From assembly GCA_047495785.1 (NCBI GenBank), contig JBLDXI010000019.1, forward strand, positions 1,302,001 through 1,366,000: a stretch of DNA of 64,000 nt, written 5' to 3'. The position numbers and the translations under genes are program-made. This stretch comes from Lepidodermella squamata (lineage: Eukaryota; Gastrotricha). This document shows positions 23,072 through 34,673 of this stretch, in pieces (the stretch's first letter is position 1; every line of letters begins with the position of its first letter). A model generated the notes under the pieces. It searched no databases, was not told the origin of the DNA, and saw only the letters and a list, made by a program, of their open reading frames with translations.

Positions 23072-24583
23072 ATTGAGGTTTATAGTAAATTTTGTTAAAT
23101 TGATGGAAAATTTCAAGCGGCACAGGCACCTAATACGAAGAGGCAAAGGCAAAAAGTAAACAGTAATTTCTATCAATTTATAATAGCTTTGGTTTACCAC
23201 GGATTGACAGTTTCCTAGTTTCTAGTAAACTGATTACTAGATAAGAGTTGTATTACATAGATTGAAAACTTTTAACTCTTTGTCATCGCCATAAAAATGT
23301 ATAATACGCATTTGAAAAAAATTTGATCTGCCAATTTCATCAACGCCTGCATGTGCCATGTGCTCATCCCTCAAGGGTGAATGTGAACGGAACTCGACTG
23401 TAAACTTCACCATATCGAGCAACACAACATTTTAGCGAGGGAAGGGATGGCCAGTTACTGACTGGCTTTTAGCTGCAAGTCAAGTTTTAGCCCACTGATA
23501 TTTCATTTCTAGCCCACTGTTCAGAATAGCTGAGCCAAGAGCCAAAGATTTCAAAGAAGATTCCATTCATCGCTTGAGAATCTGACCCGATCCAACATCC
23601 GAAAAAAACGGAAAATCGGCTAATACAAATAGCCCGCCATATATTGTTAATCACATATGTTTTGAAATATACACTATTTTGAAGTAATTATATATAAAAA
23701 TATAATATGATCATATTTTTTATTGTTTGTTGGCATGGAAACGCCATCTTTGTCGGTTTTACTTGACGGCACGTGATTCAAATGCTTTGAAGGACCATTC
23801 GGTAAGTGAACTGCAAAAAATACAGGGGAATACGCCATGGAATATTAGACGATGACATGGATTTATCGAATCTATTGGACTGCTAAGTAGGAGGATAAGA
23901 AGAGACACTTGAGACTGATGATAGTGGACAGGGCGCGCATTTGGTCCCAGCTTCACATCCATGATACGAAAAAGATGTGTGGGCAGGAAAGCTTTGATGG
24001 GTAATAAGTGCGTTCACCTGTTTCAATTAATGCCATTGGACTTCACTTATACTTTTTGCAAGGCGGAAATAAACTGTTAACGCGTCTAATAAGACAATCA
24101 GCAGGTATCAATAAGTAGCTTTTCTTACGGAAGAGACCGCTTGAAAATTTGTGCGAAATATGTTAGTCCACAACTTATTCCGATTCTGTTAACTATTTAC
24201 ACTTTGCAGAACAACTTCTTGCAGAGGCGACCCTCAATCGTTATGAGGTGAAAGTCGCTTGTTTTGCCCCTTATGGTCTCTTGTCAAAGCAGAAGGCAGT
24301 AGAACATCAAAACATATGATTATAATACATTTCTGCGATCAGTTTTGAGTTTTGAAAACATCGGAATGTTGAGATCAATCTCCAGCAGTCAAATACTGCA
24401 CAACCAACGCCCGTAAAATACCTATGGGTGTGTTCACTTGGAATCTGCTGGCATATTGTTCACTGTGCATTTCATGTTGTATTTATTAAAGGACCTTCGT
24501 AAAAGGCGAAATGAATCAAAAACAAGCAATTTGATGAGAAATGATTGAAAATTCGGAAGAAACAGATCTCAGATATAAGCACT
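23072..24583. other. Gene-free spacer upstream of NDC80
   Basis: A pyrimidine-rich tract ending in TATTAG lies about 60 bp upstream of the NDC80 ATG (near 23130) and may be a 5' UTR acceptor. Otherwise I see AT-rich sequence with no supported gene. Confidence 0.4.
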
Positions 24584-25668
24584 ACCGGGGAGCGGTACAA
24601 TGTTGACAACGCCCAATGCTCTTTTCTAAAACAAATTCTAAAAAATCAGGTTTTTTTAATCCGGTAAATCTGACGGCACCATTAGAAACCCCTTCACCTG
24701 GCGCTAATTTAGATGCCAAAAACCAGGTTTAATCCGTTTTTGGCTTGGAGCATTGATCAGGTAAAGAAAGGTACAACGTTGTCAAGCAAGGTACAATTTT
24801 GACAATCTCAGTTTTTTTTGTTTTTTTTTGTTTAAAATTCCAAAAGCATATGCAGATGAGGTCCTTGGTTTTGAATAATTTCTCTTCCGAACCCACACCC
24901 GAAGTAAATGTGATCTTAAAATATTTCTTGCCTGCTTCGTGATGCGGCATTTAGAAGCCACTCCAGCTGCCCACAGGGCCCAAGCTGTCTGGCAGAGGGG
25001 TTAGCCACCAGTCCGGTTCTATATTCGATATAAACTAAGTAAACCAAATCGATGAATCATATTTTTCGATGACATTCAATGACATTCAACACCGTTCAAC
25101 ATTTTCCTTAGGGTGGCCCAGAACTATCGAGGCATACTTTCTAGGCTAAAATACAACTTACAGGCCTCAACTTATCATCATAACGTCGAATTCATAGCCG
25201 TTATAAAAAAACATTAGCAAAATTTGAGAAATTCTTAACGCCATTTTGCCTTGTCAAAATTGTACCAGCTGTCAAACTTGTACCCAGAAGTTGACAACAT
25301 TGTACCTCAAAAAGTGCGTCTTTGCCGCTAATTTACCTGGAATAGGCTCTTTCAAAAAATGTCTTTTTACCTTGACAATTCCTGGAATATTGTTAGCTCC
25401 GTTTCCATATAAAAATAATTTTCAGAAACCACCTGGTTGAGGAGATGCGGAGGGGTCATTTTGCTATTTTCGTTGCTTCTCGTAGAATAAATCAATCGCC
25501 AATAATCGAATCGAAATCGGGAAAAATAACTGGATATCCTTAAACTAGAAGAGGTCAGGTATTTTTCGCTCATTTTTAAAGAATTTTAGGATGAAAGGCC
25601 CAGGTGGGCCAGCAGGTAGAAAAAATGTTGTCAAGGTTGTACCTGACAACATTGTACCCTTCCCCGGT
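24584..25668. mobile_element. Non-autonomous inverted-repeat DNA element, about 1.1 kb
   Basis: The left end reads ACCGGGGAGCGGTACAATG then TTG. The right end, reverse-complemented, reads ACCGGGGAAGGGTACAATG then TTG. This gives a terminal inverted repeat of at least 22 bp with two mismatches. Variants of a short module (GTACAA plus TTGACAA or GTTGTCAA) recur just inside both ends (24765-24805; 25255-25300; 25625-25660), like subterminal transposase-binding repeats. No intact protein is encoded. A target-site duplication was not clear, so the superfamily is open. Confidence 0.72.
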
Positions 25669-26495
25669 ATCTCAAATCGATTTCAGGGGAAATGTAAGAT
25701 GAATCAAATAATCTTCGCAGGAACTAGTTTTCATCTTGACAAATGAGGGGGTGTGGAAAGTGCACATAATTTCATTAGCTATTCCAATGTATTTATGCCA
25801 TAAATGACCCAAAAATAGTAACGAGTATCGAATGTGATTGTCATAGAGCAATTGAAGCTCTATGATGAGTCACAAATATGCCGCTTTCATTGATTACTTT
25901 CTTATCAATGAAAGAGGATTCGAACGATATAGAAAGGCGTTAATACTCAACAGGGTGTTGAAGAGAAAGTGGGTGAAAATTTGCTAATCTCGAAAAAATG
26001 GGCGTTCAAAAAATTTAGTTTTTAATTGCATTAATTAATATTTGTTTGCGAAATAAATTCTGAAGTTATTTTCATACGCACAGTCGAGCTTTGGGGTAAT
26101 CTGAGATGAGGAATCTTGCTAGATATTCAAAAAATTTGATGGAATCAAGCTAGTGCTTCCACGAAAGTTGAATCGATAAGCCTTTTCGGCGACACTTCGG
26201 GGTCTCTCGTCTTTTGAGGTAGATGGGAGCCTCCTAGAGGTCTTTAAATTTTTAAATTCAATGTTCTAAAGAAAAATTGAGAAAGAGCATCATCTGAGAA
26301 TTCGAGAATCGTCCCTTTTCAAGTCATCACACTCTTAGCAATTTGCCGGAAATTACAGAAAATACGCCAAACCCCACTTTTCACTTGATAACCGTCAAAT
26401 ATTTTCCCTCATTTCGGATATCCATATAAGGAAAAAATTCAGGCGGAATGTGCGAACTTGTTGCGAGCCATGTTTGAACTCATTTTACAAAATAG
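25669..26495. other. Intergenic, no supported feature
   Basis: AT-rich DNA with scattered short open frames. I see nothing I can name. Confidence 0.4.
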
Positions 26496-28642
26496 GTCAC
26501 ATGGACGCAAAAAATAAAGCCCGCCACACCGGGTTTGAATCGGGTTCGCAAATCTGACATCAACCCATCACTATCGCGACGCGAACGAAAACGCTTGCGA
26601 AGAAAGATGCGGCGAGCCAAGTACCAGAAACAAGTCAAAGAGGCTGGACGAGACCCTCGCAAGCTGTGGCGGGTCATCAGTGACTTCAGGCCAAAGAAGA
26701 AAACTCAGGGATCATTTCAGGGATTGGACAAAGATAAGTCGCTGCTGAAGGCAAATGAGTTCAATTCATTCTTTGCGCAAGCCGGTTTTAAAGTTGCTCA
26801 AGCCCTATCGAAAAGCCTGAACTTCGTGAGACTGCGCACTGGCTACAACAAGTTTGATTTTCGATCGATATCGCGTGCTGAGGTTGAGGCAGCTATTGAC
26901 AAGCTGTCGTACAAATCGACAACTGGGTACGATGGAGTGCCGGAATGCGTCATCAAAATGGCCAAGTCTACTTTAACTCCTTGTTTGCTTAAACTTTTTA
27001 ACTTAGCGATTGCCGAACGAACCTTTATATCGGACTGGAAGGCATCAATTGTAACTCCGCTTCACAAATCCGGCAGCAGATTGGAGACAGCCAATTATCG
27101 GCCGATTTCAATCACGTCACCAGTTGCTCGGACGTTCGAACGGTGTCTGGCGTTTCAGCTTAAAGGTCACTTGGCTAACTTCTGGTCTTCTGCGCAACAC
27201 GGTTTCCGAGAGAAACACTCGACGGACACGTGCGTTGCCGAATTTACCGAAAACTGGCGGCGGTCCATGTACGAAGGCAAGGTTGTGGGCGCTGTCTCAA
27301 TCGATTTGTCAAAGGCCTTTGATACGCTGAATCACGACGCAATCATAGAGTCATTCAAAAGTGCTGGATTATCACCTGATGCCCTTCTATTACTTCGAAA
27401 CTACCTCTCAGATCGCCGTCAAGCAACCAGGATCAATAACGAATTGTCTTCGTTTGAGAGCGTTGGTCTGGGCGTACCTCAGGGGTCCGTTCTCGGACCG
27501 CTAATGTTCACCGTTTATGTGAATGAATTGTCGACGGTTGTAGAGCGATGTGGCTTGAAACAATATGCTGACGATATTACTATTTATTTTGCAAGTAGGA
27601 ATGTGAACGAACTTCGCGCTGTCTTGCAACTTGAGATGAATCGAGTTTGCCACTGGCTTCAAGGCAACTCGTTGGCTGTTAATGGCAAAAAGTCACAGTT
27701 TATGTTGCTGAAGTGCGCTAAGCCTGATGCTCCGAATTTCTCGATCACCATCGGCGACACTGTTGTTAGGCCTGCAAACGTCATGATAACTCTTGGGTTT
27801 ACAATCGACTGCAAGCTCACGTTCAATCGTCACATCAAAGGTGCAAAAAGCAAAGCAAGGAAAGGTTTGTTCGCCCTGAAACTCGCAGCTAAGTTCATCG
27901 ACCGAAAGACAGCAGTAATGATGGCCAACGGTCTCGTGTTCAGTCATCTCAACTACGGCGACTTGACTCTTGGACAAGCTGCGCCGACTACGTTGGATCG
28001 GCTTCAGACAACTCAAGACCGCGCTGTCCGAATTATCTGTGGCGCTCATCCTCTGGCCGACGCAGCGCCTCTTCGTCATCGCCTCGGCTGGGTCGACGTA
28101 AATCAAAAGCACGCTATTCATCTGGCTACCTTTCTATGGAACTGTCTACACCAACAAGCACCCACTGTCATGCAGTCATGGTTCCAGCTGAACGATCCCT
28201 CGAACTATGAAACTCGCCACTTTGAACCGATGTTTAAACCAACGTACTCAAAGGTTCGCGGCATGCTGAGCATGAGCTACCGAGGCCCTGATCTATGGAA
28301 CCAGCTCCCGGTCAATGTCCATCAATCTGAAACAGCTCAGACCTGCAGGGAAGCCACCTACTCGCACTTCTACGAAAAAAATGCTGCAAAATTGAAATTA
28401 AAATGAAGCTCTATATATTCTATTTTTATATTTCCTTATCCACGGTAAAAAAAAAAACGGTGAGCTGCCGTTGTTGTAATATTGTTTCGTTTTACTTATC
28501 GTTGACTCAAATTTATGTCATCTCCAATTGTCCTATCCTTTTGTAACTGTCCTGCAATTATCTGTTTCCTTTCAAACTTAACTTTGTCGAGCTGCCCTCT
28601 CTGGGTGTCATAGCTTTGAAATAAATAAATAAATAAATAAAT
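26496..28642 (+). mobile_element. 5'-truncated non-LTR retrotransposon (CR1/L2/Jockey-like LINE) with intact reverse transcriptase
   Basis: One uninterrupted frame runs from about 26496 to the stop at 28406 (at least 620 codons). It opens with a basic linker (RRERKRLRRKMRRAKYQKQ) that in such elements lies between endonuclease and reverse transcriptase. The reverse transcriptase motifs follow: STTGYDGVPECVIKMA, WKASIVTPLHKSG, NYRPISITSPVARTFER, QHGFREKHSTDTC, VSIDLSKAFDTLNHDAII, GVPQGSVLGPLMFTVYVNEL, QYADDITIYF (catalytic YADD), then GFTIDCKLTFNRHI. The C-terminal tail has YRGPDLWNQLPVNVHQ. There is no apurinic endonuclease domain, so the copy is truncated at its 5' end. The 3' UTR ends in an (AAAT)n tail at about 28617-28642, as in CR1/L2-type elements. 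The open frame points to a young insertion; no target-site duplication was recognised. Confidence 0.88.
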
Positions 28643-28824
28643 GATACGCTCGAACGACGAAAAAAAATAAAAAATGACTCAACGCAATAGAAAATTAACT
28701 TTTATTTGTAAAATCATTCTTCGATTGATAAAATTAACGATTGATAAAATTAGCACCAGAATCAATGAAATTTGGAAAATATGTTGATTGTCATTGAAAA
28801 ACGAAATTTCGAGATCAGGCAGAA

Positions 28825-31800
28825 TTAACCACGATGCTCGACGTGATCTTTCACATCAAAATCGACAACAAATTCAGGCAAAACCGCTTCAATCTCAAAG
28901 TCCAGATTCGCACCTGGAACGCCGGCACAAATCGGGGAAATCGGGCATAACTGCTCCCCAAGCGACTGAATACAATTCATCACAACCACTCGGTCTGCAA
29001 TTTCTCGCGGCAAACTCTTCAATTTCGCATAGGTCAAACTTAGCCGTGATTTCCAGTCGAGATGAAGCACATAGAGCGAGCTCAACTTTTCGAAATAACG
29101 CGGGTCGTTGTCGTTCAGCGCTTTCAACAGAGCAGTGACTTGCTCCTGTGTCAACCCGCGATCGCCGGCCAACGTGTGGAAATACGCGAAAATATAGCCG
29201 TTAGATGAGCTTGAAACAACAGGCTCAAGCACGCGGACAAAGTACAACAGCACTTGGTTGATGTCGAACTTTTGCAAATCAAGCTGGCGCGCCACCATCA
29301 ACACAACATGCCGGCCTAGCCGATCAGTTCCGACTACTGATAGGAACCCCGACGCAACAAGGGCCGTTAAATCTGTTTTAAGCGATTTATCCATCAGCGG
29401 CGAATTGGCCGTGGAGGAGTTTGAAGATCGAGATTTCGGGGTCGGCGGTGGGGTGCTGCTGCTGCTATTTTTCGGCGGGCTGCCAGCTGCTTGGCTGCTG
29501 CCGCCAAAAACGCCTAGCGCGAGTTTATTTCGAATTTTCTGTAGTCTTGAAATGTCTGAGGGTGGGGCTGAAAAATTGATCATAGCCATGGCTGATCGTT
29601 TCTGCGCTTCAGCGTCTTCATCTTCTGATCCTGATTCTTCGTTCTCAACGTTAGGAACTAACACTTTGATAGGAATGTTGCGGTCTTTGATGAGAGGACC
29701 GCCGAACCCATCATCTGCTGGTATGTTGCAAGACAGGGATAAATTTGCTTCGACGCTATTTCGTGGGAAGTAAACCGGAAGAACTTTTCTGGAAATTGAA
29801 AAAAAAATAAAAAATCTAAGATTAAATTTTGAAATTTTGAAAAACCTGTAAAGATCAACAGTGTCTTCATTCGGACAGGTCAAAACAATCAAATCGACGA
29901 AAGGTTCAGGCGCGAAATGGTCGAAATAACGGCGGAAAGTTCGAAGAACCAGGTGGCAAGCCGCCTCAGCCGGAAAATCGCCCGGACCAGTGAACATTGG
30001 CGGAATGACAATCGTTCGGAATTTCATTTCTCTAAATTTCAAAAATTGAATAACAAATTGAAATATGGTCTATAAATAATAACTGAGGTCTCAGAATTTG
30101 ATTTAAGCGCTATTCTACACCTTTTTTAATTTGCATTTTCAAACCAAATTTGAACGGTCCTGATCAGGAAGGCAATCGGAGCTCGAATCTAATAATACAA
30201 GCAGTGTTCCTCCCGCGGCGTAGCAGCAGTCTGTCGCTGCAATCTCTCCTAAAATCCACCAGTTCTTCAACGGCAGCTCACGCCTCAAGCAATGCAACCA
30301 ACAGGTCGCAGGCTAAAAAGTACAAGAACTACCTCGATGGTAAGGCTGCTAATATCGATGACTCCGATGACGCCTCTGGTTCTCTTTCGCCAAAAGCAAG
30401 TGGATCGAAAAACGGTCTGCATCCAAGTCGACGAAGTCAGCGGCAAAGGCTAAGCGGGCAAAGCCAGGAGACCTGGAGTTTGTGCGCCAAGGCGTGAAGG
30501 TCCTCCATTCTCTGTCATCAGCGAAACTGCACCAAGCGTTCTATGGTGGACAGGCTCTTCATCAAGAAGATCCCAAGGTGACGAAATCTGCCTTCATCGA
30601 CCAGCTCTACGAGAAACATGGATGGGGCAGTACGTGGTGTCACACCATGTACCTAATGTACCAGGCGTTCTGCGACCACAAGAAGTTCGTAAACGTGTCA
30701 TTCCCGTCAAGACGTTTTACAAACTTAAAAATCAGCTTATTGAAGATGCTGTTAAATATCCAGATTTCTACCAAGATACGGTGGGTAGCTCAATTTACTG
30801 AATATTAATCGGGGCTATCGAAGAAATACTCCCAGCTGACGCTGGAGGATCTCACGGTGAGACTGCTACAACATTTCAATGCAGAATTTTTTATCACGAC
30901 GATCCATAGAAAGGCGCCCTCCTTACGATGAAACGTGTTCACGAATCCCGCTGCTCGGCCGGGCAGCCGTTATTTAGGAACGAGCCGCATATGCGCTCTG
31001 GTTTTCCGAAATCCGCAATCGTCAAATGCATTACTATCAAGACGAATTTGGCGTTTCGATTTGGACTCGTCGCGGCCGTGAAAGAGTGCCAAAATACTGC
31101 CGACGGCTTCTCCCGGCAAAAATAAGTCTGTGGCGGTGGTAGTTTCCCCTGTTAGAGGGCTGGTCTATTACGAAATTTCGGAAACAGGAATGACTGCTGA
31201 TCGATTCGCAACGTTTATCAAGCAAACTAGCGAGCGAATTGGGCATCACAACAAAGCTGTCATAACACTGGACAATTTGAGAAGCCATAATCCTGATGCC
31301 GACTTTGGAGCTGTTGGAGCTGCTTCAGTTCAAATTTATCCCACCTTATTCGCCGTTTTTGAACCCTATCGAGAACGTTTTCTCAGCTGTAAAAGCTACA
31401 TAAAATCTGTAAAAGCGCACTAAATTTTTCCGATTATTTGCGAGTTCGACTTTGGAACTTCGATTGCTTACGAGACTGCTGATATCGGAAAAATCACTTA
31501 TTTGTATAATCGATAATTGAAATCGATATCGGCTCTGTAGGCTGAAGTTCGCAAACGAAATGTCTGTAGCTCAAAAAAGCGAAATTGTGGTCCCAATCTC
31601 TCGTTGTGCTAAATTTCAACCTCAAAAAGGAGTCTCAATGCGCTGTTGAGGATGCCTTTTATTTACAATTTCGCTACTCAGAAAATAATAATAAGAAAAT
31701 TGGCAAAAATTGATGCCGAGAACAAATATTGCTACGCTCTTTATTACTTTGTAATCTACTCTCGAAATCTCTCTCTCTCTCTCTCGACTCTCGACTCGTT

Positions 31801-32439
31801 TATCGCTTATTCTTCAATGCTAAAAAGTGAAGATCGAAAGGAAAACTAGAAACTCATAAAATCAAGTTTTTTGGGAAACTTAGTTCTGAAGCCTCAGATT
31901 TAGAGCTGTAAGTCTTAATCAAAAATTGAGTGAAATTACATTGCGGCGTTGAGAATGTTTTTGTAAACAGAATGAAGAGCTGAAAGCGAGGCGGTGTGAA
32001 AGCTGGATGAGTAGAGAGGCGGAACTGCGTGAATCACTCGGCGAGCGAATTGAAGGCCGTACGCGCCTGTAATTCGCACATCACCCGTCGGGCAGTCTCC
32101 CAATCCGTATAGCTCGTCTTGCAATTCGACCCCGGCTAGTTCGAGAAGATTTTTCGGCTCTTGAAACGTTGCCGTCAAATTTTCATCGGTAACGCGGACA
32201 AAAGCGTCGCAAGGAATCTGCAAACCGTCGCTTACACTGATAAATTTTCATATAAATTAAATCATTTATCTGGGCAAAAAAATCTACCTTAATGCAATTG
32301 CGCTATTCCATTTTTCACAAACAGCGAACATTGGCGCCAATTGGCGATTGGCGCTCCCTTCGACCTTCAAGCCATCAGACGAGTGATGGGCAAGATTTTC
32401 GGCGGCTTTCTCTGTATCGCTTTGATGCCATGTAATCAT
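28825..32439 (-). CDS. GDAP2: GDAP2-like protein (macro domain plus CRAL-TRIO domain)
   Basis: Exons 32288-32439, 31940-32236, 29846-30031 and 28825-29788 join in frame to about 532 residues (human GDAP2 is 497). Exons 1-3 form the macro domain: WNSAIALSVSDGLQIPCDAF, LLELAGVELQDEL, CPTGDVRITGAYGLQFARRV, IHAVPPLY, then MFTGPGDFPAEAACHLVLRT. Exon 4 starts with KVLPVYFPRNSVEANLSLSC, matching 'LLPLYFPRS..EE..SLPYLPAD'. It passes through an acidic Ser/Pro-rich linker, then a CRAL-TRIO/BCH domain with TDRLGRHVVLMVARQLDL, INQVLLYFVRVLEPVV, GYIFAYFHTLAGDRGL and LSSLYVLHLDWKSRLSL. The 1.9-kb third-exon-upstream intron (30032-31939) is far longer than its neighbours because it contains a dead DDE transposon on the opposite strand. 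Substrate and role are poorly known in the family. The ATG lies only 62 bp from the upstream HADH stop. Confidence 0.9.
30150..31423 (+). pseudogene. Inactivated Tc1/mariner-superfamily (DDE) transposase inside a GDAP2 intron
   Basis: Broken frames on the strand opposite GDAP2 carry a transposase-like pattern. Around 31030 is YYQDEFGVSIWTRRGRERVP, the first catalytic Asp block of this superfamily. It is followed after a frame break by VVVSPVRGLVYYEISETG and VITLDNLRSHNPDADF (the 'DN..sH' block around the second Asp) and PTLFAVFEPYRERFLSCKS (normally 'spdlNPIEn'). At least one frameshift separates the blocks, and the last catalytic region is altered. The N-terminal part (30482-30710) has AFYGGQALHQEDPKVTKSAF then LYEKHGWGSTWCHTMYLMYQ. 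Inverted ends were not located. Confidence 0.65.
31768..31786. repeat. (CT)n microsatellite
   Basis: About nine TC/CT dinucleotides in a row within the GDAP2 intron, downstream of the dead transposase. Confidence 0.8.
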
Positions 32440-32501
32440 TTTTAAAAACCTAATAGAACAAGTCGCGAAAATAGGAATAAATTATTTTTTCAAAAATAAT
32501 T

Positions 32502-33509
32502 TCAATTTTTAGGATATTTATAAAACCCTTCGCCGGTTTTTCGGCCCAGTTTGCCCTCGGCAACTAATTTTGTAAGCAAAGGCGAGAGGAGATTTTGTCC
32601 TGAATCGGCATCGAAGCGCCTTATCCATTCATCGATGATCAATTTAGCCGTGTCCAATCCGATCAAGTCGAGAAGTTCAAAAGGCCCAATCAAATAACCA
32701 GCTCCGAGTTTCATAGCTGTGTCAATGTCTTCCTTTGACGCATCCCCTCTTTCATACATTTGAATCGCCTGAAGAAATGTTCACCTTGTAAATGAATTTA
32801 GTTGGATATTCGGAATTACCTGGGTGATGTAAGGAATCAGCAATCGATTCACGATAAAACCAGGAGTATCTTTGCAGTGAACGGGTTTCTTGCCAAGAGC
32901 GGTTACAAAACTTGCCAATGATTGCTTTGTTTCTGGGCTCGTTTCTACCAAACCTACAACCTCAACCAGGGGCATGATAGGAACAGGGCAGAAAAAATGA
33001 AGACCGCCGCATCGTTCCTTTTTCAGTCCTTTCGTGATATCCCCAATCAACAAGGAAGAAGTATTGCTTGCTAGGATGCAATCAGTTTTCACGGTTTTGT
33101 CCAACATTTGAAATAATTCCTGTTTAATATCCATTTTCTCTGGAATGGCCTCAATAACCAGGTCAGCTGAAGAAATCGATTTTTTAGCGTTGCCAACGCC
33201 CTCAATGAATGTCAACTTAGCCAACGCATCATTTACAAATGAATCCGCCTTAACAGTCTCACCTTTGAACTGTTTCTTTGCGCTAGTTTTGAGCCCAACT
33301 TCAATTCCTGACCGGATTGATTTCAGGAGTTCATCATTTCGGTCAACAATAGCAACAGTGTGTCCGGTAGCTGCGGCAGTTTGAGCTATGCCAGCACCCA
33401 TGAATCCTCCTCCAATGACCACAATCCTCGAAATTTTGCTCGAGGAAACAAGTGATCGAGAGAACGGGCCAGCTATTTGCCTCCGAATCAATTTCCGGAA
33501 TAAACTCAT
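32502..33509 (-). CDS. 3-hydroxyacyl-CoA dehydrogenase, divergent tandem copy
   Basis: Two exons (32820-33509 and 32502-32768) give 318 residues, the length of mitochondrial HADH (314 in human), which oxidises L-3-hydroxyacyl-CoA with NAD+ in beta-oxidation. It has an Arg/Ser-rich likely mitochondrial leader, then [20 protein letters not shown] (NAD-binding glycine loop), SNTSSL with the conserved Ser, [16 protein letters not shown] with the catalytic His and Glu, [18 protein letters not shown] and the C-terminal [20 protein letters not shown]. Compared with the neighbouring copy it changes HFFNP to HFFCP, GYPMGP to GYLIGP and DYVGLD to DLIGLD, at positions normally very constant. It could be a paralogue with altered substrate use or reduced activity. 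It lies 149 bp downstream of the second copy and 62 bp upstream of GDAP2. Confidence 0.92.
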
Positions 33510-33658
33510 TTCAGATCAACACTACTAAATTCATTGAAATTAAATTCATGTTTGACAATAAGTTTATTAATTTAGTCACTGGAATCGCAAACGAAGATAA
33601 GACAACCGAAAACGTCAAATCTCGCAGGTATTTGGGTTCACTTTGCACAACCGCTGTG

Positions 33659-34673
33659 TCACTTCTTGTATTTGTAAAATCCTTCGCCGCTCTTTTTGCC
33701 ATATTTCTTCTCGGTCACCAACTTGTTGAGCAGGGGCGAAGTTGCCGATAATACCGGGTCTGATTTGAAGCGCTTAGCCCAGCCGTCAGTGATGAATTTC
33801 GATGTATCGAGTCCAACGTAGTCGAGTAGTTCAAATGGACCCATAGGATATCCGGCGCCCAACTTCATCGCAGTGTCGATATCTTCCTTAGAGGCATCAC
33901 CTCGCTCGTGCATTTGGATCGCCTATCGATTCGATGAATTTAGCTAAATAATTGTGTGAATTGCATTTAATTACCTGGATCATATACGGAATCAACAGGC
34001 GGTTGACAATAAAGCCAGGAGTATCTTTGCATTGAACTGGGACTTTGCCGAGGGCTTTCACAAAATCGTTCAAAGCCATCGTTGTATCAGGGCTGGTCTC
34101 CTTCAGGCTAACGACTTCGACAAGCTTCATCATCGGTACAGGGTTGAAGAAGTGCAGACCACCACATCGGTCTTTCCGCTCCGGAATTTTCGCGAGAATT
34201 TCGGCGATGGGCAGCGATGAAGTATTGCTCACAAGAATCGCTTCTTTCTTAACTGTTTTGTTCAACTCTGCAAACAAAGGCTGTTTCACCTCAAGCTTTT
34301 CGGTGATGGCTTCGATAACCAAATCCGTGGTAGAAATGGCAGATTTAGCGTTGCTCAAGCCTTCGATAAACTGTAATTTCGATAGCACGCCCTTGACCAT
34401 CTTTTCAGCAGCGGCTTTATCTTCGGCGTGCTTTTTCTTAGCAACACGCTGCAGACTCGCTTCAATGCCGGCGCGGCTAGTTTTCAAGATATCACCACTC
34501 TGATCAACAACAGCGACGCCATGGCCGGTGGCAGCTGCTACCTGAGCAATGCCAGCCCCCATGAGGCCTCCTCCAATGACGACGATGTTTGAAATCTTAG
34601 CACTTGACGCTAGCGAGCGACTACATATTCCAGCAACGTTTGATGATGATGATTTCAAGATTGCCGATAGCAT
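33659..34673 (-). CDS. HADH: 3-hydroxyacyl-CoA dehydrogenase, canonical tandem copy
   Basis: Two exons (33975-34673 and 33659-33922) encode 320 residues, with the intron at exactly the same codon as the neighbouring copy (after ...IPYMIQ), proving tandem duplication. Family signatures are intact: [87 protein letters not shown] followed by [15 protein letters not shown], and the ending [13 protein letters not shown]. The first 25 residues are Ser/Arg-rich without acidic residues, fitting a mitochondrial targeting peptide. It acts in mitochondrial short/medium-chain beta-oxidation. A minus-strand poly(A) signal is at 33563-33568, within the 149-bp gap to the next copy. Confidence 0.95.

Noticed and set aside
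22788-23129. Reading NDC80 as starting at MPVPLEIFHQFNKIYYK
   Set aside because: That frame runs through the first intron. The ATG at 23071 in another frame gives a typical Ndc80 tail and joins in phase by GTAAGT..CCAG.
27693-28121. 142-codon open frame antisense to the LINE reverse transcriptase
   Set aside because: Shadow of the reverse transcriptase frame with no recognisable domain.
29258-29773. 171-codon open frame antisense to GDAP2
   Set aside because: It lies opposite the CRAL-TRIO exon, its composition follows the coding strand, and it has no independent motifs.
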